Part shown: positions 12,844 through 27,731 of the stretch, one piece after another
Position numbering within the stretch: position 1 is the stretch's first letter
How the letters are laid out: each line of letters opens with the position of its first letter
Assembly (NCBI GenBank): GCA_036345935.2
Contig: JADWOT020000004.1
Coordinates: 2,594,418-2,658,417, forward strand
Direction: 5' to 3'
Length of the DNA stretch: 64,000 nucleotides
DNA from: Taenia hydatigena
Taxonomy: Eukaryota > Platyhelminthes > Cestoda > Cyclophyllidea > Taeniidae
Made by a program: the position numbers and the translations under genes
Notes under the pieces: model-generated
Databases searched by the model: none
Told to the model about the DNA's origin: nothing
The model's input: the letters and a program-made list of their open reading frames with translations, nothing else

Positions 12844-15800
12844 ATGGCAGATCGGTCGCAAATTCATTTGCATGAGAGTAGCTCCGAGCTGAACATACCG
12901 CCTGCCTCAGGAGGCCACAATAACGACGCCGACCTTGATGCCAACGTAGGAAAGCCCGCTTTTGGAGTGATTTGTACTTTTTTAGAAAAAGCATAAAAGC
13001 ATTTTAAAACAAATGTAGACAAGAAGTCACACAAATTACCTCCCCAAACCGGTTAAATATTTCCACCTCGTTTTCGATTGGCAGCTGCAGATTTCGATGC
13101 TTTGCAGGGAATCTTGAAAATGTGATTATCAAACACCACCGTCAACGAGAATAATTTTTCTTTTCCCAATAACTGAAAAGCCATGTCACAATGGAATTCT
13201 TTCGCTATCACATTTGATAGTCAGGTGGGGAAAATGGATCGCCACCAACCACCGAGATGTTGAATGCTTCACCACTATGCCACCGACGTTTGCCATTCGA
13301 ACAGAACTAGCGTTGGTGCCCTGACGAATTGGCACTTCCCAGCTGCGTATTTTCATCATATCCTCTGAAGGAGATGCTGTCTCCGCATGCCAGCATCGGC
13401 TACTGGACACTAACTCAAGTTGACATCGCCGTTTCCAAAGAGTCAAAGTTCTCTAGACTTTACGGAAACCAAAAAATATTGCTGCTACAATGCAGTTCAA
13501 AGGATTGCCACAATGAATGTTTTGTTTTGCCCTGAACAAGGAGTTTAAGGTGATTCTCTTCAACGTAGCGGTATTCTGGCATCTTGACACCAGCACTGCC
13601 AAGGTCCACGTTGAAAACTCTTGCATTCACCATGTGGCTTACAAACTGAAACAATTTATTGTAAGGTGCATTTGGTTGCGGATCCACTCCACCTCGGACA
13701 TTCCACGATGCTGCCAATCTATCTATGCGTATGAGTCTGAATCCTATCTATCTCCCAACTCTGGTAGTCGGATGACGAGAACCCTGAAACGGACGTCCTT
13801 TTTGTTAACGGACAAGAGTAAGTTGGAAGTGGGGGATGTGCACACACACTTGTGGGTAGAGTACCCAAAACAGAAGCTAGTTCCACTCTTGCCCTTCTCT
13901 GGTATTAGGTTCACCTTGAATTCATGGGCGTTATTAAAACCTTCAAATCTAATCAGGGGAACTGCTCAGTAGCACTTAATTCGCAGCGTCTACAGAGCCA
14001 TAAAATAATATTTTCTGGCGTTGCAGTCAGCGCTTTAGCACTATCGCGCCCTTTAATGTCACTAGCTTTGTAGAAACTGGTGACAGAACATTCAGTCTTG
14101 AATGTCGATGCTTTTCAACGCCACATTGAGGCCCCATCTGTGTTTATCAAAACTTGCTCCTTCACTCACATCGTCAAACAAAGAAGAATTGTGCGATTTG
14201 TGCAGACAAATGACTATTTATTTATTGAGACACAATTAAGTAGAGAAGGGGAAGAGAAAATGGACACGTTGAGACCTTGTGACCTCCGATTGAGCGTCAG
14301 GAAGGCCACCAGTCCCTTCTGCGTTTAACCTCTCCTTTTTCAAAAGTAGGATGATGCCGCTTCTCCGTCCTCTTTCTCTTCCATGTTTCGCCCCAAGTTT
14401 ATTAATTGTGCTTGAAATTCGGATTCGGGAAATGATGCCTTAGAGAGGGATGCTTTGCTCGCTCAGGTGGATTGTCTTGCAACCGAATGCGTTTCAATAG
14501 ACGGACCTCAAGTGCGTCAATGCATCACTCACAGCACCTGTCTGATGGTGATTCGAACTAAAATTGAGTAAAAATGCTGGCACATTAATGTGGCGATTAA
14601 ATACTGATGGGTTATGAAGGAGGGTTTGAATATGCTGCTTAATTCCTTGTCTGTGTTCTTCTTTGTCCGCCTCCTTGGCCTCCATGAGTTCACCCATCAC
14701 CACAAATTTTGCATCACGTTAACATAAGAGAATAGGCTTTTTGTAGGTATTTTCCTTTATTTTGAGCGGACACAGTCCTGGTCATGTTTTTAGTGGTATT
14801 AAGGGAAGAAAGACGAGTCTGTCGTGAAATCAGCAAGCACAGCGATGACCGACAGCTGAATTTGCCTCTTGACAACGGTGGAATTGAAGGTAGAAGAAGC
14901 GACAAACACTGTGACAGAAATATCAGGAAAAAACGTCAGTGTTATTTGGATGTCACAGAGACCGTTGCATTTCGTGTCAGTCCATCGAAGGCGCACAATA
15001 TCGTTAAGCCCTTACCCTCTAAGGTGGCCACTCTGCAACCATCAAAAGGGAGCAGAAAATAGACAAACACTACTGTCAAGCAGACCTTTTAGGCTGCTTC
15101 TTTGCCAGAACTCGTATTTTGCTTTTGAAAGTGACGATTTTGACGAATCCACCTGTCACGCCGCCTTCGCTATTGACACCGACGTTGTGTCTTCGCAATG
15201 GTACGCGCAACTCAGCGAATGTGTGTGTTTCACTACTTTTTTAGAAAGACTCTAATCATACATGATGCACTGCTTGATTCATGCGTTCATTAGAGTCTCT
15301 TCTGCTAGTCCTTTGTAAGCTCAGAAACTGAGGCCGCTTTTAAACTTTGCAACGTTTTGCCTCTTTTAATAAACACATCACAAGTAGTTGTGAGGGCAAG
15401 TTGATTCAATTAAAGAAAATCAAACAAGAAATTCAAAAAAATTCCACGAGATTTTTATAAATTTAAGAAGATAACTCTAGTAGTAAATGCGCTGATGCAA
15501 TGGGTGACTGGCAACACCTTTGCGTGATTTCCTCCTGTCCCACTTCTCTACCCATCAGAGATCGAGGAGGCCCCTATGAAGTGCTAGTGATGGACACAGA
15601 AATTTGCCTTCATTTTGCATTTATCCGTCTGGCCTGATCGCCACTTCCGCCTTGTAGATAGATTGTCCCAATGCATCCAAGTGTCACAGGTGTCGTTTAT
15701 TTTATGGTGGTTGGTGTTGAGGGAGTGATAGAAGAATCGAGCAAGTGAATGGGCACCGGACAAATGAATGAGCACAGGAAGCTCCGTTCGGCAGATGCTG

Positions 15801-18800
15801 GGAAGGCATTGATGGATGGATGAGTGGATGAACAGATGACTGAAGAATCAACAAGTGGAAGACTTGCTGTCGGTTCACCTTTTCATGGAGTTTATTATTG
15901 CTAGCATGCGGTTGTGACTTTCTTGTCCACAATGAGGTCAGATAAGAGCTATTTCTAGTAAATGTGTAAGTTGACAGTCCCTTAAACTGTGTGTTGATGT
16001 ACGCAGACACTTCAGTCTCTGTGGGTTCAGCTTTCGTCCCACAGCATGATCCTCCGACCAAATCAGCAGCCTCTGCGCCGCTCTCTCCTCTCTTTGTGCT
16101 GCAAACATCACATCAACCAAGCATTTAATCACCAACAGCAGAAAATCTAGCTCCGGTCGCCTTTGATATTATCTCTTCCCTACTCCGCATCCACGTTCTC
16201 CATCTGGCACGACTTAGTCTGACTACCTAACAGCAACGCCTGGAAGGTGTGATGACGTTCACTGCGCCGTCTCTCCAAGTTCGCATCCTCACGGGCAGAA
16301 GTTAGACGTGTTTTTACATTTGTTTTATCTATCTTCAAGTGTTGGAAAAAGTTAGAGGCCCAGACGCTGTGCTTTCTACAGCCACGCCATTTTGAAGGAA
16401 CACTGCATGGGTTTGAAGGTGATGAGACATTAAAAACCTTCCTACATTTCGATGTGTCTCATTATGTCTGTATACCTTATGTCGTAGAATTGGAAATGCA
16501 AACAGCAGTTAGAATACATGCATCATAAGGCTTGGATGTTTCAACCTGAAATCGCCCGACTCACCCTCTGCCTTCTGTTCTAGCTGATATAGAATGCTTT
16601 TGAAGTGGTTAAAACAGATTTCTTCTCTAATCCTACCATAGGTTGCACCAAATCTTTAGCTATCTCTCTTTAATTGTGCGATCTGGTGTTCAAAGACCGT
16701 GCTTTATGCGATAGCAGAGCGTATCAGCCATGCAATCTTCTTTGCTTGATCGACGACTTCACGGTGTAACGAATAATGCCGGAGGTGGGTGATGCTGAGA
16801 CAGTTCATTGTCAGTTACGCCAAATGGGAAGGAAGAGGTGTGCGAATAGCCGAGCCAATTTCGTGTGGGTTGCATTGACATGCAGCAACGATGGATGGCG
16901 GGTAGGCGGCTTCAGTGGAAATCAGGCGGTCCTTCTTTACATTTGTTACCTTTGAGCCACTCACTCACACTTCTCAGGAGCACAGCCCACTTCGTCCCAC
17001 AAGACTGCGACTGCTGTGGAGGCGCGCTTGCATGTTCAATCTCAAATGCAATCCTCCACATAAGTGCCTCTTTTCACAGGTCAAAGATTGCACTATCAAT
17101 GTCCCTTTTTTCCCAACATCACACTTGGCATTCATCCAAGAGTAAAAGCATCATTCCACAGCACCGGACAACCGGATGTGCAATGCGATATCCAAGTGGG
17201 AAAAACGGCAGTTATAAGTACATTTTGGTTCGTTCTCGAGATATAATCATTATGAAGGTGGAAGTTCCACTTTCATTGCGTCCCATTGAAACTGAATACT
17301 AGGCGATTTTACTCCTCCAACTTCATTGTGGTTTGATGCTTGTCATAATGCAGGACCTTCTACTGCGATTGTTTCATATTCAATGATATTACACATCTCT
17401 CTAGTCTGAGTGACTCAAAATTCGGTTACTGAAGGTAGACGCCGTCTCTTTTCTGAAGCCACCTCTGAAACGCTGGGGAATTATGCCCGTGTGGAAGAAG
17501 GTGGAAAAGAGTTGGAAGTCACTGTGCGTGATTGGAGAGTCAAGGCTTTACGATGTTCACCGAGGCAGGAGGCAAGGAAAAGCTCGTGTAGTTGAACTGT
17601 TAAATCAAAACAAACACTGTTCTGTTGCATTGCAAAGACCCATTTGTTAATATTTTTGTGTCGTATGGTGCCATTAAATCCTGCAGTTATCTACAACTGT
17701 GCTCTGTTTTGTGCCCATTTTGCAGCAGCACATTGTGATGCGGCAATTAAACCATTTATTCGTGCCTCTTTTATTGTACATAAGTTTGCTTATTTAACGA
17801 GACTGTAAAATTACAAGCGCTGCTGCCACTTTGGAGCCAGAGCTATCCACACCACTACACTAGCTCCTGGCTTTCTAGAGTAGTCTCCTCAGCACGTCTC
17901 TCGGTTACAATCCTCCCTCAAGCGTCCCACATCTATACATGCCTCAAAGAATGCACATCTGAGGGTATAATCGGGAGACGAGAACTTACTGATGAAGATA
18001 CAAAAGCATCGGGTCCCTGCATCGGTGGGGTACCTCTTGCAAGTCACATTGGAGAGGGTTTCGCACTGGTCAAGCCCAGGCCACTAATGTAAGCTGTCAT
18101 TCTCGTCCCCTTAAAAGCAGACTTATTAAGCTGAATCCTGTTTGGTTTCACTGCAGAAAGCAAACATTCTGCTTCTGTTCTGCTATGCCACCTCACTTTT
18201 GGACCGGTCACCTAATATTGTCGTTTCAATTTCTAATTGCCTCAATGTCTGAACACGAGGATGGAGTGTGTGCAACTTTGATAGAATTTTGCTTAGATTC
18301 GTTGGCGCTTTCCCTTTCTCCGTCTCTATTCTGCAGCTCTTGGATCTACGATCGAGCCAACTAAAATTTGGAATGTGGTTGAACATCCTTCTCCTTCCTC
18401 CAGAACAGTGATGCGGAGCCCTTTCTGAAGGAGTATCAGGGTCTGTCAGAGAGGTTAAAAGATAAAATATCAACCCTTCTAAATGATGTGCCCAAAGCAT
18501 GTTCTGATGTCAGGGTCTTTGGTGTCTAATTGTGGCTAATGCCAGTTGGATTGTCTGGTCTCTGTGACAGCAGTGTGGGCTGTTGCCAAAGAGCAGGGAG
18601 GCGAAACCATCCTCAACTGTGCACCAAATGCAAAATCTGTTTTCTTTTTCTGTCTCCCGAGCAACAAATCATTGTGTACAGTCAATGAGATATCAGAAAC
18701 CATCACTGTTAGAAAAGAGGGAATTCAAAGCAAAAAAACTTCTCAAAAGGGTAAAATTAGAGTATAAAAATAAGGGCTTTTGAATTAAACTGAAAATAGG

Positions 18801-21800
18801 TTGCAAAGCCAATCCGTATTCAAAGATAAATGCATTCTCCTTTGAGTTAATTTGGCATTTCACTTTTTCTGCTTCAAAGTGCTCCACTCCGGTTTAATCA
18901 TTCGAGCTGCGATGGGACGCAAACATTTCTCTGGCACACGCCAGTGAGGGTACCAACAACTCCAAAACAACTATCCCGATTTGATGTTTAGTCGTCCTTC
19001 TTCTTCTTCTCTGACTTGATTTCCCTCGACATTTTAAAACCATTACAAGAATGGGCTCTCGTTGAGGACCTCCCATTCACCGACAGGCGAAGGAGGTCAA
19101 CTCTGCGTCGATCCACAATCGCGGTGAGGTCAGGGTCATTCCAAGTGCTACAAGTAGTCGAGACTGGGACCGACTCACCACTCACCACCCCAGCATGCAC
19201 ATACCAAGCTCTCATTGAGCGTAAGATGTAAACGCTAGAAGTTTCGTTGGCCCGAGTTCTTGGGGGTTGAACACTCGCTCAGAGTCGCGATAGCATCTCT
19301 GTTGCAGCGGGCACAAGTAAACAAGTCAAGAGAACATTTTGCGCAGTTTTGACTGCTTTATGGTTAAATCGTTTTGAATTTCGTTTGAAAATAATTCACG
19401 CACTGCTGGTGATTCTGCAAAGTGCAATCTAGACATCCATTCATCGTCTCGTTTTTGAGAGCAGTCACGTACACGGACGGCTCTTTTCATCCTCCATCTT
19501 CTCCTCCCTCCTTAACTTTTAATTAACCGATAAAAGAAATTAACTGTGAGGTTGGGGCTGGTTAGATAGAGTACACCTGGAGCAGTTTGCTTTGTGGCGG
19601 CAGGAGTTGCAGTGACTTAGGGCTTGTAAGAACGTGTTAATCACATTGGACAACATCAACTTTGCAACTACTCTGTCTTCTTGATTATGGCAAACCGTAT
19701 GCATCCATTGACACCTCAGGTCGAGACTGATGTGCGAACGCGTGCTGTACTGAAGGTGATGCTGCACTTGAGTGATGCTGAAGCAGCTGGTTGTGTGTCG
19801 CATCAAGTGGGCAGGGAAGTGTGTGTGGCAGAAGCTGATCAACTGCCTTCTCACCACGTGGACTGCCAATTGATGTCGGTGAGGAGGGTTGACAGGCCTC
19901 AGGTGGGTCAATCCTTCATCCACAACACCCACCCGGTAGTGCTTTTACCTGGTCGTAGAAACACAGCAAAACCGAGTAAAAAGTGGTCTTACACAAATTC
20001 GCAATCAAGTGATTGCAGATGTATGGAGCGCCTCAAATACTATGCATAATTTTCATGTCTTTTCCTTTCCCTTTCTGTTTCGTCCATCACCATTAATTCA
20101 CCAACTACTGAGCACAGTGGCTCAATGCTGTAATGTATAGCATTCTCTTGAAATAAAAAAAAATGACTTTATAGATAAATTATACGTGGAATGAAAGATG
20201 AAATGAGAAGCTTTTGCTGAACCAACACAGAGAACAGTTTCTGGTAGCTGAATGCGCCTATCTACAGCAGTGGTCCTTAAGTCGGAAGGAAAGAACTTAG
20301 TGGTAGAAATGTAAAGAGAAATTCCAATTTTGCACCAATCCATCTTTTGCGCACATCCACTGTGGACCTACAGCTGTTGCGAAGACGTCGTTGGAATACT
20401 TTTCTACACAAACCCTAGTTCCGCCGTCACTAGAGGTGATGGTGTCACCCACCACAACACACCGTCACACCCAATTTTGTATTTTTGGCCCCACAACTCA
20501 GTCGCAGAGGCTTTCAGAATAGCGTTTGTGTCAGTTGGGCATCTGTTTATACTGTAGAGATCTCTCTGCCACTCCTCCATTGGCATTAAGTGCTGTGGCT
20601 ACTGTGAGGCTGCTCCTTTTATACCTCCGGTTAACTCCATTACGCAACGCTTGCACGTGGGTTCGTTCATGTCGTCGGCATTGTATTTTGACCTCTAGGG
20701 CATCAGTTTTAACCCTGCAAAGCGAGCTGGGCCTCCTTTCAACCTGTCAATTTCACACCACAATAAACTGGGTGTGAGAGGGACACGGCACACGTCATGT
20801 GATGAGCCAACACGCAAACACGCCCTCTATGCAATGACGTGGAGTGAGGGCAGGAAGGAAGGAAGGGCGGGAGGACAACGAGGCTTTAAGCCACAACACA
20901 CCAAGCATGCATCCGGTCAAAGTGCAGATTCGCAGTCCAAACTCCATTTCGGTGACTCGCACTCCTCCTGTCAACGTCATGTGACTGTGCGATCGGGTGT
21001 GCCACCGTAACCAAGTGGGCGACATTGCTACCTGGTGAAGGAGGATATGGATATAAGGACACTTTCTTCAGCAGGCAATGTAAGTCAATTAAGTGCGAAG
21101 TAGCAACCTTGGCTGACTACCCAGCTTGACTCAAAATTAAAATGTGGCTTTATTCCTTAAGGAAAAACTCCACGGTTACTTTTAGCAGTAAATCAAGTCA
21201 TTTCCTTGGCCTGTTTTAAGTGTTCACACAGGGTAGCTGTAGTCAACTTTCCAAAAGGCGGTCGTTCTCTCCTTTCAGAATTGCTATCAGTTCATTTGTT
21301 CACAGATTTTGTTCGCACCAAAATTATTGCCTTTCCTGACTTTATTGAGGTCCAAGACTAAATAATTAACATGGAAAAAGGAAAAGACCACATTCAACTT
21401 ACAACTGACTCTTTGCTATCGTTGCTGTTGCTCCTCGGATCACTCCTGAAGGAGTAGAGGCGTTTGTCAGTGTGTGAAGACTTACGATTGGTTGCTACGA
21501 AGAGAGGATGTGGAAGACATTCTCCATCCTTTGTGAAATCTATCAAAGTGGGGACACGACTTCCGTACTTGTCTGGTGATTTTAGCGCTTTTACCTTCTC
21601 ATAATTCTTTAGGAGTGACCTCCTCATAGAATTGCTCCCGTAGCAAGTGGAACACGAACTCTCTCCTTCCGTGGAATCGACGCACACCTCACTTCTTCCA
21701 GAGCGTGAGACGTTCAAATGAGGCTAGGCTGTCGAATTTGTTTTCCACCACCATCGAGCGGTAGTCCCGTCTGGTCTCAGGTGAACTCTTTTAGAGAGGC

Positions 21801-24800
21801 AGTAGTTTTGAAGAACCCGTGTGAGTGAGAAAACGAGAAGCGTCCATTCATCACACCAACAACATCAAACCTGTCCAAGTGGCAAATTTAACGTATCATC
21901 AGCGAACCGATGGTGGAGGAGCCAATGGCCTGACCAAGGAGATACATGGCTTCATCTGCATTTTCAACCACGACTTTGCTACTAACACAGCTACTTGCGA
22001 TGAGGCGATACGATTGTTTCCCGTGTGAAATAATAAGCAAGCCTGGGCCGTAACAGCAAGCCAAACAGACATCAACTTCGCGATATATCGACTGCATTCA
22101 CAGCATACAATTCCATTTCTCTCTCTTCTTTCTAGCTCAGTTCAGCGAGGGACGTCGTGGTGAAAGAGACGAAGGAATCACTGGACCAAATCAAAGGCGG
22201 CACTTTAAAGACGGCAAACTCTGGACAGCAAAGTAAGTGAAGTTGGTTTGATGTACCCACTCACCCACCTCAGCTCTTTACTTTCCAAGACTGTCGTTAT
22301 TACGCCATGTTACCCCTCCTATGTGGACGACGGATGAAGATGAAAGGTTTTCATCTTTCTCAGCAAATCTTTTGGCTATTATAGCCTCATTTTTCTTCCC
22401 TTTGGCCCCTTCTAAACCACTTTTCTTTTCGTCCCATGGTCTAAATACAACTGAGTGCAAAATCTTTTCGGTCTGATCCTTGCTTTTCATGTTGCGCCAC
22501 TCGCTACCGTATGCTGTTTTGGGATAAGAAACCCAAGCAAACAACATGGAGACGGTATTTAAAACCATTCTGTTATGCGACAAAATTATGAGTTCTTCCA
22601 CCGCTCACCAAGCAGAGTGCTGCACATGCATCCCAGCTCTACGCGGCCAAACTGTGAAAGCAGAACCAGCCTTGTTCTGTTGCAATTTAAACATTCTCCT
22701 TTTAAGCATGTGCACGCAGTACGGTGGTATGAAATTTTGTGGCTGTTTAAAAGCGTTAAGAGTCGTTTTGTCCACCCTTTTGTGTGCATCTACCGTGGCG
22801 CGCTGCAAACTGTTTGGCAAGCTAACAACTTGTCACTTTTAAAATGAACAGACCAAGTTAAAGCATTAAACCAGACGACATGTGCACCCATTGGAAGGGC
22901 TAGACGGTTGGATTTAGAGGGTCGTTCTCAGCGTTTTGCCTGACCACTCTACTTTCTTCATTTTCTTAACAGCCAGTGCTTCAGAATTACAACTTTGATA
23001 GTGGATCGCCTTCATTAACTTTTGGGTAGGGGTGGAGAGCCATTTGATGCTAGTGCTAGCGAGGTACCCCGTCAACTTCTACCAATTCATGAGGTTTGCT
23101 CCGTTTGCGGATCGGACTAATCAAGACCGGTCAAGGCACCTTTAGGCAGGTGTGCAGATCAATCATTTAATTATCGTGAACTCAAACAGCATGACCTGAT
23201 TTAGTCTATCTCCAAGGAGCTGACATCCTACTTTTATTCCTCCGTGTTTTCGTTGCAGTAATTAACCGCGTCATGATCTGATCATGACAATGAAGCAATC
23301 ATCAGGAATGCATGCAAAGGTGATAACGTTTTGTTTAGAGTCACTGATACTTCTCCATTTCCCATTAATTCTCTCCCTTCGCCAATTTCTAGGTCTTCCA
23401 CCTAGCTACTGCACTTGGGGATTTGATTGGCTCTCCTTCACCGCCAGAGCAGCAGCGTCGTGGGTCATCCCTGAAGGCGTAGTAAAGCCTGTCAGAGTGG
23501 TGAGGGACCGAATCATTAACTGTTAATGTAGCGCAGTCTGAGCAACAAAACAGCAGCCAATTTTAAGTGGTCTGTCTGGTCTTCGTGAAAGGCGACTGGA
23601 GTGTTGCCGAAAGGGAGGGGAGCGGGGCCATCGTCAGGTAGACAATAAATACAAAGCTGCTGTGTCTCCTGTTTTCCCAGTGACAAAACTTTATTTGCGC
23701 TTGGAGAGTAAAGCCAAAACTATTTCTTTCACTCCACTTAACCTGGTCTTTGTAATCAGAGGACTTTCGCATAGAACTTTCGGAACCTAAATTCAGGGCA
23801 AATAAATGCCGCCATTTATGTCGAAAATGAACAAGAATATGGCGTAAAAGTTCCTCTTTATTTTCAAAACAATTTAAAAGCGGCACATTAAAGTGCCCGT
23901 CTCTAGTTGAAGCAATCAAGCCTTGAAAGAGGCCCACTCACGACGCACCACTCCATCACGCTGAGACCGTGCTCTGGACAGGCACTCGCTATTGGCAACG
24001 AGGACCCCATCGGCCCTAAGCCTCAGGGTCTTCATCAAGTCGGTCAGATTTTCTACACAGTTAACTTTCACATTGAGTACTTTCAATGTTTCTTAACTGC
24101 CCTAAGGATTACTTGGGAGCCATTTTACTCTTGGTTGATGATTCTGCAAAGTGTAAATAGGCTTACCCTTATCAACCCTTTTACTTGCGCTACCTTTTGG
24201 AGACCACTCACGCACACTAGAAGTGTTTTCCATTCAATCCTAACTCTGATTCATTTTATGAATGAATGCGTCGGAGATTGGAATGACTTTCTGCATTCAT
24301 TTGGGCGGCACTAACCGGTTGATTGGATGATGAGCGATGACAGCATCCGTTAGGACACATTGTTGACAGTAGTACTTTGTCCCACTTCTTTCTTCCTTTA
24401 CATTTTGCCCCTTTGTGATATAGCGGTGCATCTAACTACTGCTTGCTCTCCAGCTGGTGGTAGTCTACGCTGCCTGAGGCAGTGGTATTATTCACCTCAA
24501 CTTCAGGAATTATCCGAGCACTACGGTTGCCTGCGTGCCAAAGAGCCTCACTCCGGAGGGCAGCAGGGGAAGTTGTCGGGTTTTTGTAAGGGAAGAAGTC
24601 ACAGTGACTCCTTGCAACTTGTGGGACTACATGCGTACTTCCTTCTCCATTTCGCTTCATTTTGATCCTTTTTCTTATAAAATGTCGGCTAAAATTAATA
24701 AAGTGGATGCAATCTAATCGCGTCCACCTTCTGAGCTGTGGCTGTCTCGTTGTCAGTGATGTGGAAACCTTCTAACATGTGAATAAGACTTAAAGGAGGC

Positions 24801-27661
24801 ACGACCGTCAAGCTATTTATCGGAAAATTGAATGCATCAACTTTGGAAATGCGTTCCTCTCCTTATCACTACTGACGCGTCAATTTGAAATTACCATGTC
24901 AACAGCAGTGCCGAAAAGGCGATGCTTAGAGTGAGCGCTGTTTAAACACTTAATTGACAGCCACGTTACTTTGGTTGGAAAAGGTGTGTTAAAAGATTAC
25001 AAGCTACTTCTCCACCGTTGTAATGCTCCAAGGCTACCAACTAGGCTGCTCTTGAAGTTTTGCTTTCCGTCAGCCTCCCTCATCATGTCATGGTCACGCT
25101 GGGAAATTCACTTTAAAATTAAATCTCGCCTCAATAGACCATTAGGGAATCTTGCAAATGCTTCAGACATGGGGCGGTGCATGGCTTCAAAGATTAAGGC
25201 TGTAGTGAATGGGCTGGGTTTAACTGCCTAACATCCGATTGCAGACCAGTCATTCAGGCAGTAAACAAGCCCGGTCGCACAGGAGGGTGTTGGAAAGGTA
25301 GGGCAGTGGAGCTTATAGTCTATCACCTGTTGTTGATGCATCACCAAGCAATCAACCTAATGCTCGTTGGTAACCACAAAAGCGATTATTTTTCTCTCCC
25401 AAACCATCGGAAGCTGGTCTTTTTATTTGATTAGCCAAAAGTTTTAAACAGTTTGTTTAGCCGCGCACTAAATTACGCGGCCGCTTCAGATTAATGGCTT
25501 TTCAGGTCTCTCTCTGCGTTTGCTGGATGCATTCCCTCCTCCCATTGTGGCCGGTCACGACTTTGTAGAGCTGAGAGCGTCACATTCCTTTTCACTCTTG
25601 ACAGTGGCAATCCCTGCCAAAGCATTTGTTTCGAAGCATTCGATTAGTCGGCTTTACCAAGATGTTCCACACCCTGTCATCCTCCTTGTTGCAAAGAAAT
25701 AAGGAGCAGTCAACTATTCGCATCACTCAGTCACTACTTTGGTCTGGTAGGGCGCAAACTTCCTACCACCTGTCATAGTAGGGACAGATGCGTCAAACGC
25801 ATGGCCAGTGATGCAGACCTTCGTTTTCCCAAATGAATTTAAACGACTTCTAGTGAGAAACGAACTGATTTCTGGATCACAAATTTTGACTACTGAATAC
25901 AATGCCTTATTGAAAAGCACCAGTTTGGTTGGCTCTGTCCTGTTTCTAAAGGGTCAGCAACATGACGATAGTCCACCCGTGGGGGTTCGAAGCCGCAATG
26001 ACTATCTTGGTATTATGTGCGCCTCAATGCAGTTGCGCTTCGGTGGGTCTCATCAGGAGTGGCATGTAATGCTTCGCCCTTGTTCTCTTGGGGCTCGGCT
26101 TCGGTGGAGAACAAACTTCGGGCTGAAGATCTCCACTGTGAAGTCCAATCACTGGAAAGAACGAAACGAGATGCCTGTTTCGGGACTCTTGATGGGGATC
26201 ACAGCCTTGAGGCTATCCCAGGGAAGTACGCCTACTCGACAAAGTGGTGTACTTCATTCTGGTCTAAAAAAAAAAACACTTTTTGAACAAACTTTGCAAA
26301 TTAGCTGACGAAATCGTCTGGTTATTTGCGTCACTTCCACAAGCGAGTAGTGCAGCTCTCGTTGCGTCATTGATGGGATTCATTTCCTCCTTTTTGATAA
26401 GAGAGACTCGATCAAGGAAGTCCTCACTGGCACATTTAGTTTTACATCCGGATTGTTACATCAACATTCTTTTTGCGCACATTAAAACGCCTGAAGGGTT
26501 GTAAAATAATTATCAAGATTTGACTTTTTACCTGTTATTAATGATGATGTGGAGGAGAGGAGGAGACGCGACGCATCCTTCTCATTTGAATGTGGGAATG
26601 TATCTCTGCCGTGATTTTGCACAGCAATGGCAGCGTGGAGTAGAAGAGTACAAATTGTTTCAAGGGAGTCCTTAACGTCGAGATTTGCCGGCCCTGTCTT
26701 GATGGTTGGCCATGAGTCGCCATCCCTAGAACAGTCTTCCTAACTCTGCGTTTTCGTCATGAGAGTGCTTGATGCACTGAGCCATGCCATCAGCTTCTCA
26801 GTCGTCTTGTGTGGTAGGTCTACGTGTTCTACCAAAGTAACGTCACTTATACAACTTCAGGAAACACTTAAAACTCCACACGGTGGGAAATTGCACTTCT
26901 TGAAGAGAATTTGAGAGCACTTTAGAGTCTGGAATGCCTAAGCAACTTATCTCTGCAGACCTGTCCTCTGCTGGCATAGCATAGGTTATTCAATTGTTGG
27001 ACGACTGAAGTGCTGCCCTGGCTTGCCAATAGCAACTGGCTCCAATCACTGCAGTACAAAAGCCTCTTGATGCGAATTCTCGCTTTGTGCTTGAGTTTTT
27101 AAGGTCAAAATGCACCACGTAGCCTTGCGTCGCCTACTGATACTAAATTTAGCCACGCAATTGCTTACGCTTCAGGATAAATGGGGGAAGGGAGAAGAGG
27201 GGTAAAGAGGGAAATGCACCGGCAAATGCCTTCCCCTCATATATCTTTGATGTTTCTCTCCACTACGCCACTTTCTGGTTCTCTTAATGCTACCCAACTG
27301 GAAAATTCAATACAACATGGAAAAGCCAGTTGGCAAATCAGTGTGGAATTGAATTGGAGGTGGTCATTTGCTATTGGGAAGAAACTTTGCATTCAAACCC
27401 ACAGGCCCTGCACTGCGAGAGGGGAATAATCTAGCTTTGATGGGGAAATTAAAAATAACCAGTTTCAGTGGCATAAAAATAGCAATAAAGTTCTGGATCG
27501 ACGCAGATGACAAAGTATGCAAGTTATCAAATCAAATTTTATTCCGGTGGAGGTCTGTTTTATGGACCGTCGTTGAGCAGACACGCTTGGCACATTTCCG
27601 TTTGCTTATCCTTCCCATCTGCCAAAGCTGAGAAATGCGTTTGGTTAAATGCACAGTTTAT

Positions 27662-27731
<70 letters not shown>

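Noticed and set aside
18988..19215. Minus-strand frame ending in a lysine-rich tail (KSEKKKKDD) with ATTAAA about 90 bases beyond
   Set aside because: It is antisense to the plus-strand exon 19087-19220, which has better splice sites and fits a phase-consistent chain. The Lys run is simply the complement of the pyrimidine tract near 19000.
22136..22232. Alternative frame of this exon containing VVVKETKESLDQIKGGTLK
   Set aside because: It reads well, but it ends in phase 1, which is incompatible with the exon at 28126, whose only usable frame needs phase 2.
24510..24588. Possible plus-strand exon between an AG after CACCTCAACTTC and a GTAAGG
   Set aside because: Its phase would fit between 22232 and 28126, but the translated text is Arg/Leu-rich and unconvincing, two frames are open, and the stretch resembles repeat sequence near 44.8-45.0 kb.
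25960..26010. TTCGAAGCC resembling a tRNA T-loop
   Set aside because: The flanking bases do not form the T-stem and no acceptor or anticodon arm could be drawn.
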